Part shown: positions 1-7,599 of the stretch, one piece after another
How positions within the stretch are numbered: position 1 is the first letter of the stretch
How the letters are laid out: every line of letters begins with the position of its first letter
Assembly: GCA_964348455.1 (NCBI GenBank)
Contig: CAYGCQ010000003.1
Location: forward strand, 7,494 to 71,493
Direction of reading: 5' to 3'
Length of the DNA: 64,000 nucleotides
Source of the DNA: UBA10133 sp964348455
GTDB taxonomy: Bacteria > Patescibacteriota > Microgenomatia > UBA1400 > MFAQ01
Notes under the pieces: generated by a model
What the model saw: the letters and a program-made list of their open reading frames with translations, nothing else
The model's database searches: none
What the model was told of the DNA's origin: nothing
Translations under genes and position numbers: made by a program

Positions 1-1684
1 GCGAGAGGTAAAAAACTTCTGAAATTTGGTTAATTGCAGCAGAGGATTGTTTTAGGAGAAGTTTTAGAGCAGAGTTTGTAATGATAGCTTTTCCATAAGC
101 TGAACCAAGAAAGTCATCAACATTCTGAGAAATGATAGATACACCAAAGTAATATTTGCGTGCGCGTTTTACGAAACCTTGAAGTATTTTGGCTGAATCT
201 TCATAGCGCATGAGATACCAAGCTTCGTCAACAACAAGGATTCTTTTGCGTAAATCTTTGCGGACTTGATTCCAAACAAAGTCAAGAATCATAAACATGA
301 TTATGGGCCTGATTTCATCAGCAGTATCTCTTAGAGTAAAAACTGTAACAGGAGCATTGATGTCGATGTTGCTTTGTTGATCGAAAATTCCTTTAACTGC
401 TCCCATGACGTATCTTTCCAGTCGAGCAGCTAATGTTTTTGAAACACTTTCCTCCATACCGATGAGAGAGCGGTATAGATCTTCCATTCTCGGGGCTTCG
501 AGGGTGTGGGTTGCCGGATCTTCAGAAATACCCTTTTGTCGATAAGTAAGAACAAGAGCTCTATTCATAGTAGCTTCTTCGATAGGATCCATAGTTCCAA
601 TCATGATTTTCAGCAAAGACATCAGGAAGAGGTATTTATAGCCCATTTCGTCTTCGGTACTCTCTTTTGGCCTAGCAATCTGGAAAGGGTTAATCTTGTG
701 TGTGGCTCCGGTGGAGAAGGAAAGATAGTTACCACCGACGGATTTGGTAACCATTTCGTATTCGTTTTCAGGATCAAGAATGATAACTTGACAGTCGAAC
801 ATTAGAGATCTGAGAATTTCGAGCTTAACAGCATAGGACTTACCAGCACCTGAGGTGGCTAAAATTAGCATGTTAGCGTTTTCAAGTGAGAAACGATCGA
901 AGATGACAAGAGAGTCATTGTGAGCGTTTACTCCATAGAGAATTCCCTGATTGTCCGAAAGTTCGGAAGAGGTAAACGGAAAGGTTGTAGAGAGAGCTGT
1001 GGTGTCCATGTTTCTTGTCAACATGAGTTTATCCTTGCAGTATGGGAGAGTGGTTTTGAAGGCCTCTTCCATAGAAAGAGAAGCGACTTTGCTTATGATG
1101 AGGAGAGAAGCAAGCATACTTTGGACTTGAGCTGTGACAGTATCAAGTTCTTTGGCTGAGTCTCCTGAAATGCTTATATATAAGGAGAACTGAAAAAATC
1201 TTTCGGCACCTTTTACCAATTGAGATTGTAGAACTTTAGCATCTTCGAGTCCAGCTTCTGTTGCGGCTCTGGGGATACGGCCTCGCTCGATATCGGTATT
1301 TATCTCGGCTTCCATCTCTGCAATGCGTCGGCGTAAACTGTCCAAAGTATCTTTTGAATCTGAGGGGTAAACAAACATGGAAATATCCAGAGAATGATTG
1401 AAGTTAATTAATGGAGATAACCAGTTAGCTGAAACATAACGAGGATAACCTGTGACAAAGAGAGTTCGAACGTAGTTATCATCAATTTTGATATGAGAGA
1501 AATCAACTTCGATAGCTGAAGGAGCAATGATGTCTTGAATGGATTTACTTGAAACAGTAGACTTTGGTTCGTGAGGGGGAGCTTCTGAAGCAGAAGGAAT
1601 AACTTTCGTGGCTCCAGCTGTAGGACTGGGAGTCGGCTCGGCGGAGCCTCTCTTTTTGCCAAGTGAAAATAGATTCAAAGCCAT
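1..1684 (-). CDS. VirB4/TraC-family type IV secretion ATPase (C-terminus cut by window)
   Basis: This is the motor ATPase of a conjugation-like type IV secretion or pilus machine, acting at the inner face of the membrane. I translated the minus strand from ATG at 1684; the frame is open to the window edge, so about 561 residues are present and the C-terminus is missing. A Walker A motif ATSGAGKS lies near residue 275 and a Walker B motif ILVVDEAW near residue 480, in the order expected for VirB4. The N-terminal 60 residues are a Ser/Pro/Ala-rich linker. A -10 box TATACT (1691-1696) ends 6 bases before the ATG, so the gene probably has its own leaderless promoter although it follows the TraC-like gene by 30 bases. 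The family assignment is firm; the substrate is unknown. Confidence 0.93.
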   Translation of the reverse strand, partial: MALNLFSLGKKRGSAEPTPSPTAGATKVIPSASEAPPHEPKSTVSSKSIQDIIAPSAIEVDFSHIKIDDNYVRTLFVTGYPRYVSANWLSPLINFNHSLDISMFVYPSDSKDTLDSLRRRIAEMEAEINTDIERGRIPRAATEAGLEDAKVLQSQLVKGAERFFQFSLYISISGDSAKELDTVTAQVQSMLASLLIISKVASLSMEEAFKTTLPYCKDKLMLTRNMDTTALSTTFPFTSSELSDNQGILYGVNAHNDSLVIFDRFSLENANMLILATSGAGKSYAVKLEILRSLMFDCQVIILDPENEYEMVTKSVGGNYLSFSTGATHKINPFQIARPKESTEDEMGYKYLFLMSLLKIMIGTMDPIEEATMNRALVLTYRQKGISEDPATHTLEAPRMEDLYRSLIGMEESVSKTLAARLERYVMGAVKGIFDQQSNIDINAPVTVFTLRDTADEIRPIIMFMILDFVWNQVRKDLRKRILVVDEAWYLMRYEDSAKILQGFVKRARKYYFGVSIISQNVDDFLGSAYGKAIITNSALKLLLKQSSAAINQISEVFYLS

Positions 1685-1714
1685 GATTTAAGTATAACTG
1701 AAGATTAGTAAATT

Positions 1715-2365
1715 TTATGAGGCGACAGAACCCCCGGGGGTAATTTGCTGGGTGACGCTACCTGGATTGTAGATAGTATAGAACAACGTTACCAGTTCTG
1801 TGGTGGTAAGCTGATTAGCCTTGAGACCGATCCTGGCAAACTGGCGAATAATATGATCTCTTCTGGGGTAGAGAGCCATGCTGGCTTTTTCTTCAATGTA
1901 ACTAATATCAAAAGGAGGCTTTTGAGGGGCTTTGGCGAAGGGGTTGAAGGTTGATTTTGTAATGCCTAGCTCTACGGCGGAAAAAGAGATGATAATATAG
2001 AATTTTTTTTCTAGAACTCTATTTTCTTTGACTAATGATTTAACAAATTGTCGGTATGAGAGTAACTGCTCTTTTACTTTCTGTGACGAAGTTCCTTGTA
2101 TCCGATTGTCTAATAAATTTATGTAGTCAGAGATGTTTTTTCTTTGAGACCTTACTAAGATTTGAATTGAAAAAGAGAGTGAGTTCAAAAGTCCTGCATA
2201 AGCATAAATAGTGGCATCTTGCTCTTCTTCGGAAAGTAGATTGAAGTTTATAGCCGTGGTTTTTAATACGAGCGAGCATGAACCATCTTTGAGAAAAACT
2301 AAATGGTTTTTGATAGTGTAAATGTCGAGACTTTCCTGGGTAGATGACTTAACGTTGTTTGGCAT
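1715..2365 (-). CDS. TraC-like domain protein of the T4SS cluster
   Basis: A 216-residue soluble protein with no membrane segment or P-loop. Its position directly between a PrgI-type gene (2 bases upstream) and VirB4 matches the small TraC-like proteins that accompany VirB4 in many Patescibacteria and resemble the N-terminal, non-ATPase part of TraC/VirB4. It has a beta-rich start (IYTIKNHLVFLKDGS), a central helical stretch and a C-terminal helix containing RRDHIIRQFARIGL. It probably docks on or regulates the ATPase. The role is inferred from context and overall similarity, not from catalytic residues. Confidence 0.75.
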   Translation of the reverse strand: MPNNVKSSTQESLDIYTIKNHLVFLKDGSCSLVLKTTAINFNLLSEEEQDATIYAYAGLLNSLSFSIQILVRSQRKNISDYINLLDNRIQGTSSQKVKEQLLSYRQFVKSLVKENRVLEKKFYIIISFSAVELGITKSTFNPFAKAPQKPPFDISYIEEKASMALYPRRDHIIRQFARIGLKANQLTTTELVTLFYTIYNPGSVTQQITPGGSVAS

Positions 2366-2367
2366 GA

Positions 2368-3417
2368 TTATTGGGCTTGGATTTTAAGAGGTCGGATAAT
2401 TTCACCGGTCAGATCTAAAGAATAGGGAGAGAATGTATAAGAATCTTTTTCAGCTAAGATTTGATAGAGACCATTTTCAAGGGGTCTGGCAAACATGAAC
2501 TGACCAAGTTTGTTACTTTTGGTGGCTCTAGAAGTGAGTCCATTTCTTTTAATCTCCACCATGACACCATCAAGGATTTTGCCCTCCGGAGTCAAGGTAA
2601 GGCCAACTAAGGTGTTTGGGGTGGTTGGAGTGAAGGGAACCGGGAGCTGGGTTTGTTGTGAAGCGACGCTTGGTGTGGTTTTAGGTATATTGGCTTGTTT
2701 TTGTACAGTGGTCGATGAAGGTGGCATTTCTGGTTTGGCTGGTTCTTGGTTGGTATCGACTGGCTCGGACTGTTTTGTCGGTTCGGGAGCTATTGGTGTT
2801 TCGGTGGTAACAACAGGAGCTAAGTTGGTTATGACACTCCCCAAAGCAGGAACCGGAGGTTCTTCTATAGCAGGTGATATGTTGATTAAGTCTGGGGCGG
2901 GAGGAGGCACTGGCGGTGAAGGCTCTTCAGGTTGAGGCTCTTGTGCTTGATCTTTGGATGGTTCATCAGTATTTGGAGGGGTAATGGCAACTGTCGGAGT
3001 GTTTGGGACTGGTTCTGTCGGAGTTGGTGAGGATGCAGGAGCTTGTGTTAGCTGAATGCTGGCATTGGAGACAGCTTGAGTACCGGAAGTGGAGTTTGCA
3101 GACAATTTCATTTCGGCAGAATCTGCTGATTTTTTCCAGACAAATTGAGTGGGAGAGTAGATGGAACGAATAAAGGCAATAATCCAAACATCTAAAGAGC
3201 GTCCCTGAACCGGGACAAAAGCCATACCAACTCCAAGAACAATGAACATAAATGATAGTGGATATTTAAAGAAGAATGGTAGAGGAAGGCTATACGAAAT
3301 AATAGCAAGCACGATGGAAATACCTAAGGAGGCAAACTGCTTGATTGTCATATCGCCGATTAGGCGAAAGCGATAGGAACTAATGTCCTGTGGTAGTGGG
3401 TGCTGTTGAATGGCCAT
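2368..3417 (-). CDS. PrgI-family membrane protein fused to Pro-rich linker and carboxypeptidase-regulatory-like domain
   Basis: Residues 1-90 look like the PrgI family of T4SS inner-membrane subunits: a conserved start with SYRFRLIGDMTIKQFAS, two adjacent transmembrane helices (about 27-47 and 50-70), then a short basic stretch. Residues 110-265 are a very Pro/Thr/Glu-rich spacer. Residues 268-349 form a compact beta-rich module (LVGLTLTPEGKILDGV and later LENGLYQILAEKDSY) that resembles the carboxypeptidase regulatory or Cna-B-like fold. PrgI alone is normally about 100-130 residues, so this is an extended fusion. The gene starts the minus-strand prgI-traC unit; virB4 follows and may also have its own promoter. 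A TATACT box lies 14 bases upstream, further than in most neighbours. Confidence 0.8.
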   Translation of the reverse strand: MAIQQHPLPQDISSYRFRLIGDMTIKQFASLGISIVLAIISYSLPLPFFFKYPLSFMFIVLGVGMAFVPVQGRSLDVWIIAFIRSIYSPTQFVWKKSADSAEMKLSANSTSGTQAVSNASIQLTQAPASSPTPTEPVPNTPTVAITPPNTDEPSKDQAQEPQPEEPSPPVPPPAPDLINISPAIEEPPVPALGSVITNLAPVVTTETPIAPEPTKQSEPVDTNQEPAKPEMPPSSTTVQKQANIPKTTPSVASQQTQLPVPFTPTTPNTLVGLTLTPEGKILDGVMVEIKRNGLTSRATKSNKLGQFMFARPLENGLYQILAEKDSYTFSPYSLDLTGEIIRPLKIQAQ

Positions 3418-3442
3418 AAAGAACTACCTTAAGTATATCGTG

Positions 3443-5131
3443 TTATTTTGACTTTGAAGAGGCTTTAACAAAGGCCATGAATATTGGGTGAGGGGTTAAT
3501 GGTCTGGAAATGTATTCCGGATGGAACTGCGTGCCGATAAAAAATGGGTGATTTTTTAACTCAATGGCTTCAACTAATTTGCCGTCGGGGGAAGTTCCGG
3601 AAACAACAAAGCCTGATTTTTCAAAAAGATCTCGATATTCATTGTTGAATTCATAGCGGTGACGATGTCTTTCGTAAACAATGTTGGATTTAACATTATT
3701 GTTCCTGGAAATATTTTGAGAATCGGTGTGCCATGGTGCTTTTGGATTTATGCCGTATTTTTTGTAGATTTTGTCTAATAAGGTACCGATTTTTATTTGA
3801 CAAGGCCATGAACCTAGGCGAATGGTGCCACCATACTGCTTCTTCGCTAAATACTTGGCTTGTTCCGGCATGATGTGAACAACGGGAAAATTGGTTTGAG
3901 GGTCAACCTCTATGGAATTTGCCAGTTTGAGATTTAGAACATTGCGGGCGTATTCGATGGTGGCCATTTGCATACCAAAACAAAGACCGAGATATGGAAT
4001 ATTATTTTCTCTGGCATATCTGACGGCTTTTAGTTTACCTTCTACTCCACGACTGCCCCAACCTTGAGGGACAATAATGCCGTCAAAGTCTTTGAGATCT
4101 ACTTTACCCTTTTCTAAATCGGAGCTATCTATCCAAGCCAGTTCTGGGTTATACCCCTGTACCCAAGAGGATTGTTTGATGGCCTCGATGACGGAGACAT
4201 AGGAATCGGAGAGTTTGTAATCACCAGTTGTGAAATATTTACCAACAAGGGCAATTTGGATTTTCTTCTTGGCTGATTGAGAAGATTTCTCAAATTTTTT
4301 CCAAGACGAAAGCCCTGGTTTGCTTTTCTTATTTTTAATTTTTAGTTTCTTGATTATTTTTTCGACAAACTTCTGCTCTTCAAGAAGAATGGGGAGTTGG
4401 TAGATACTTTGAAGATCGGGATTACTAATAATGTCTTCTTGATTAAGATTGCAGAAGATAGCTATTTTTTCTTTGCGCTTGTCGTCTAAGGGCTGCTCGC
4501 TGCGAGTGACGATAAAGTCGGGTTGAATTCCCATACCGTTAAGAACTTGAACTGATTGTTGGGCCGGCTTACTTTTTAGCTCACCGATGGTCTTGATAAA
4601 GGGGACATAGGTGACATGGACTTGAATAACATCTCTGGGTTTGCGAAGTTTGAGGATTCTGGAAGCTTCGAAGAAGATACCGTTCTGATACTCGCCAACA
4701 GTACCTCCGAGTTCGACAATGACGATGTCAGCCTTGTTGATTTTTCCTGCTTTGATAATGCGACTAATTATTTCGTCTGTGACGTGGGGAACAGCTTCGA
4801 CATCTTCTCCTTCGTAGCCAAAGGCGCGTTCGCGGTCGATAACTGTTTTGTAGACTTGGCCGGCGGTCATGTAGTTTTCTCTCCTTAGTGAAATTCCTAA
4901 AAACCTCTCGTAGTTGCCTAGGTCTTGATCGGTTTCCAGGCCATCTTCTGTCACAAAGACTTCGCCGTGTTCTTGTGGTCGAATGGTGCCGGCATCGATA
5001 TTTAGATACATGTCAATCTTCACAATGGAGACTTTTAAACCTTCGGCTTGAAGAATGGTGCCAATGCTTGAAGAAGTTATGCCTTTACCAAGACCACTGA
5101 CGACACCTCCGGAAACAAAAATGTACTTCAT
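3443..5131 (-). CDS. pyrG: CTP synthase
   Basis: Makes CTP from UTP, ATP and glutamine in pyrimidine synthesis. The 562 residues match the usual length. The amidoligase domain (about 1-265) begins KYIFVSGGVVSGLGKG, the synthetase P-loop region, and continues with EHGEVFVTEDG and ETDQDLGNYERF. The class I glutamine amidotransferase domain (about 290-560) has the nucleophile elbow LGLCFGMQ and the His-Glu pair in FHPEY. The site usually written KFDPYINVDPG reads KIDMYLNIDAG here, a modest departure. It lies inside the secretion cluster, 25 bases downstream of the cluster's promoter side, and is probably an unrelated housekeeping passenger. Confidence 0.97.
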   Translation of the reverse strand: MKYIFVSGGVVSGLGKGITSSSIGTILQAEGLKVSIVKIDMYLNIDAGTIRPQEHGEVFVTEDGLETDQDLGNYERFLGISLRRENYMTAGQVYKTVIDRERAFGYEGEDVEAVPHVTDEIISRIIKAGKINKADIVIVELGGTVGEYQNGIFFEASRILKLRKPRDVIQVHVTYVPFIKTIGELKSKPAQQSVQVLNGMGIQPDFIVTRSEQPLDDKRKEKIAIFCNLNQEDIISNPDLQSIYQLPILLEEQKFVEKIIKKLKIKNKKSKPGLSSWKKFEKSSQSAKKKIQIALVGKYFTTGDYKLSDSYVSVIEAIKQSSWVQGYNPELAWIDSSDLEKGKVDLKDFDGIIVPQGWGSRGVEGKLKAVRYARENNIPYLGLCFGMQMATIEYARNVLNLKLANSIEVDPQTNFPVVHIMPEQAKYLAKKQYGGTIRLGSWPCQIKIGTLLDKIYKKYGINPKAPWHTDSQNISRNNNVKSNIVYERHRHRYEFNNEYRDLFEKSGFVVSGTSPDGKLVEAIELKNHPFFIGTQFHPEYISRPLTPHPIFMAFVKASSKSK

Positions 5132-5257
5132 GAAAATAAATTCTGGAGTTAAAAGGCGGGTAAATCAAGTCTATCTTTGAAAAGTGATATACTCTATTTT
5201 GATGTTTGCCCCTCGGAAAATAATGGTTGTTTGAGCTTGTTTGGTAACGTGTGAAAA

Positions 5258-5266
5258 TGATAAGAT
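5258..5266 (+). promoter_or_regulatory. Extended -10 promoter of the 758-residue protein
   Basis: TGATAAGAT is a TG-extended -10 box ending 9 bases before the ATG at 5276. There is no Shine-Dalgarno sequence in between, so transcription should begin at or within a few bases of the start codon. Confidence 0.6.
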
Positions 5267-5275
5267 TGTTTAGGT

Positions 5276-7552
5276 ATGAGCTTTTTACACCAGAATCATC
5301 AGTTTGAAGTAATAAAAAAGAGGATTTTTTTGGTAGAAGAACCGGCCGTTCCTGCGATCGGTGCTTCTTCTGAGATGGGTGAAGGGGATGGTAAGAAAGC
5401 ACTATACCGCAACCTACTTAAGTTAGCTGGATTGGGAGATACTGAAGATCTTGATGATAGTGTTTTTGAGATCGACAAACTTAAAGCAGCTAAAGAACTA
5501 ATTTCTGCTGGTTTTGAATTGGAAGGTTTAGGTTTGGTAGTAAAAAAGGTGGGAAAGGGTGGCAATGTAGACGGGTTGGTGCAACTTGCTAGTGGTTGGG
5601 AAGACTATGTAGCATTTAGCACATCAATGCAGGTTTTGAGGACACTTGGTGAAGAAAAAAAAATGAGCCTGTTAGAAGAAATTAATCCTGGTAAACCAAT
5701 AAAATTTGATTTTGAGATGGAGGAAATTTCAGAACGTTCAAACGATATTGATATAATTTCGAAACCTAAACCAGACGAATGGGAAGTACCTATTCCGGAG
5801 ATTGATATTGAGGAGGAGCTGGACACTCAACAGCCTCATAAGAGAAAGGACCGGAAAAAAGCAGATTTTCCTGATCTGGTCGACTTTCCAAATGCAAGTA
5901 ACGAAGGCGTCGTTAAAACCAGAGAAGGACAAAACCTGTTCACAATTGGTTTGGCTATAAATAATGGTAAGAAAGAAAAGACGAACAACACCTTAGAAAA
6001 AGAAGTTCTTAATGATGAAGGTTTGGTTGAGTATTATGCTAACAATCTAGTGGCCGATCTCAAGGTAATATACCCATTAAGAAGTGAAACAACCACTGAA
6101 TGGGAAACTGCAAAAAAAAGAGTTAGTAAAAATGGGATTAGGTGGATTCAAATCGAGGACTGGACAAGAGACAGCAAAGCTCCTAGAGATAAAATTTTAG
6201 GGAGAAAAATGACGGAAGGGATAGAAACATACATGGAGATGGCGGAAGGTGAACCTCAAAATTGGGATGAAATAAAAGAATTAATAAATAAGTCAAAAAT
6301 AAGGCTGGATTTGCTGGAAAAGGCGAGAGAAGAAAAAATATTAATTAAAAATCTGGCTAATAAGCTAGCGGGTGTTGATGTCGTAAAGACAGATATTGAT
6401 TCTGTAGAAAAAAATGGAAATGAGAATTTGGTATGGTATGAGGGGATAGGGAAAGACTTGATTAATGCCACTAGACTTCGAGATATAATCAGAAAACCTG
6501 AAGAGGACATTGATGAATTTAATAAAACACAAAAAGAGGCTAAAGACTCCTTGAAAAAGAGAATTTCAAACATTGAAGCGGTCATTGGTGGGAGTGATAA
6601 TCGGCTTAAGATTTTTGGTGCTGGAAAAATTCTGGATGGAACAAAAGCTGAAAAGACTCGTTGGGGGAGTGAAAAAGCGGCACTTGATTTTTTGAAAGAA
6701 GTGTTGAGGATTGATAAAACTGGAACTGATAAGTTATCCTCGACAGATGATTTGATGGGAAATGGTAAAAGAGTGAAGTTGGAGCAAAAGGCTGAAATAA
6801 AAGTTGCTCATGGGGAGAGGGGGGATGATATTCTTCCATTTAAGGCAAGTTTCTTAAGCGAGCATTTTTCCACGTCCTTAGATATTCCTGAATATGATAG
6901 AGGGTTGTCTGGGTTAGTATGGTACAGAGATATTGTCAAAGATCTTCAAGCAATCACTCTTGATGACGATAATCTTGATACAAGATTGAAGGGCGAGCTG
7001 ACTAAGGATGAAGAAAAGATTATTCGAGACAAAATTCATGGTCTTCGGGTTGAGGCAAAGAAGAGGTTGGTGGACAGAGGCGTTAAAATACCAGCATTAT
7101 CAACATCTCCTGATGATGGTGATAAAAACGATGCCAGACTGAGAATTAGAGCGGCTTCTGAATATCTATACAAGAGTAATGTGTCAAAAGAGGCGGAAAG
7201 GATGATGAAAAGTAGGGAGGAGGCGATTGTTTTTCTAAATGGTTTGGGAATTAGTTTTGGGAGAAAGGGTTCTGTTGAGTCGTTGGCGGATCAACCTAAA
7301 GACTGGGAAAAGCGATTTAATGAAGATTCAATATTAAAAGCTTTAAAGGAAGAAGTTCAGGTGAGCAATCCAGACAAGTGGTCAACTATGATGACAGAGT
7401 TGAGTTCGATGGAGACAACTACCAGAGATAATAAAATATTGATTTTGACCTGGCTGGCAGATGCGAGGAGTAGCCCTCCAACTGATGCTGAGGGGAGAGC
7501 TCTCTGGACTAAGTTCAAAAATCGGTTGGCGAGTTTGGGTTTGGTGGTATAA
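5276..7552 (+). CDS. Large hypothetical protein with internal repeats, inside the T4SS cluster
   Basis: I do not recognise this 758-residue protein. It is very rich in Lys and Glu, has no signal peptide and no membrane segment, and should be soluble and largely helical. Three segments share a pattern of L-V/V-W-Y followed by DL and a charged helical region: near residue 250 (GLVEYYANNLVADLK), 384 (NLVWYEGIGKDLINA) and 545 (GLVWYRDIVKDLQAI), suggesting an internal repeat. The ATG at 5276 is supported by the -10 box 9 bases upstream; a later ATG at 5375 is possible. It is followed after 47 bases by another giant unknown protein, and both face the virB6-like gene convergently. A secreted substrate or cytoplasmic partner of the machine is a guess from position only. 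Confidence 0.8.
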   Translation: MSFLHQNHQFEVIKKRIFLVEEPAVPAIGASSEMGEGDGKKALYRNLLKLAGLGDTEDLDDSVFEIDKLKAAKELISAGFELEGLGLVVKKVGKGGNVDGLVQLASGWEDYVAFSTSMQVLRTLGEEKKMSLLEEINPGKPIKFDFEMEEISERSNDIDIISKPKPDEWEVPIPEIDIEEELDTQQPHKRKDRKKADFPDLVDFPNASNEGVVKTREGQNLFTIGLAINNGKKEKTNNTLEKEVLNDEGLVEYYANNLVADLKVIYPLRSETTTEWETAKKRVSKNGIRWIQIEDWTRDSKAPRDKILGRKMTEGIETYMEMAEGEPQNWDEIKELINKSKIRLDLLEKAREEKILIKNLANKLAGVDVVKTDIDSVEKNGNENLVWYEGIGKDLINATRLRDIIRKPEEDIDEFNKTQKEAKDSLKKRISNIEAVIGGSDNRLKIFGAGKILDGTKAEKTRWGSEKAALDFLKEVLRIDKTGTDKLSSTDDLMGNGKRVKLEQKAEIKVAHGERGDDILPFKASFLSEHFSTSLDIPEYDRGLSGLVWYRDIVKDLQAITLDDDNLDTRLKGELTKDEEKIIRDKIHGLRVEAKKRLVDRGVKIPALSTSPDDGDKNDARLRIRAASEYLYKSNVSKEAERMMKSREEAIVFLNGLGISFGRKGSVESLADQPKDWEKRFNEDSILKALKEEVQVSNPDKWSTMMTELSSMETTTRDNKILILTWLADARSSPPTDAEGRALWTKFKNRLASLGLVV

Positions 7553-7599
7553 TTTGGGTAGTTAGAATTTCTGATTTTAGGAACAAAAAATGAATAAAA

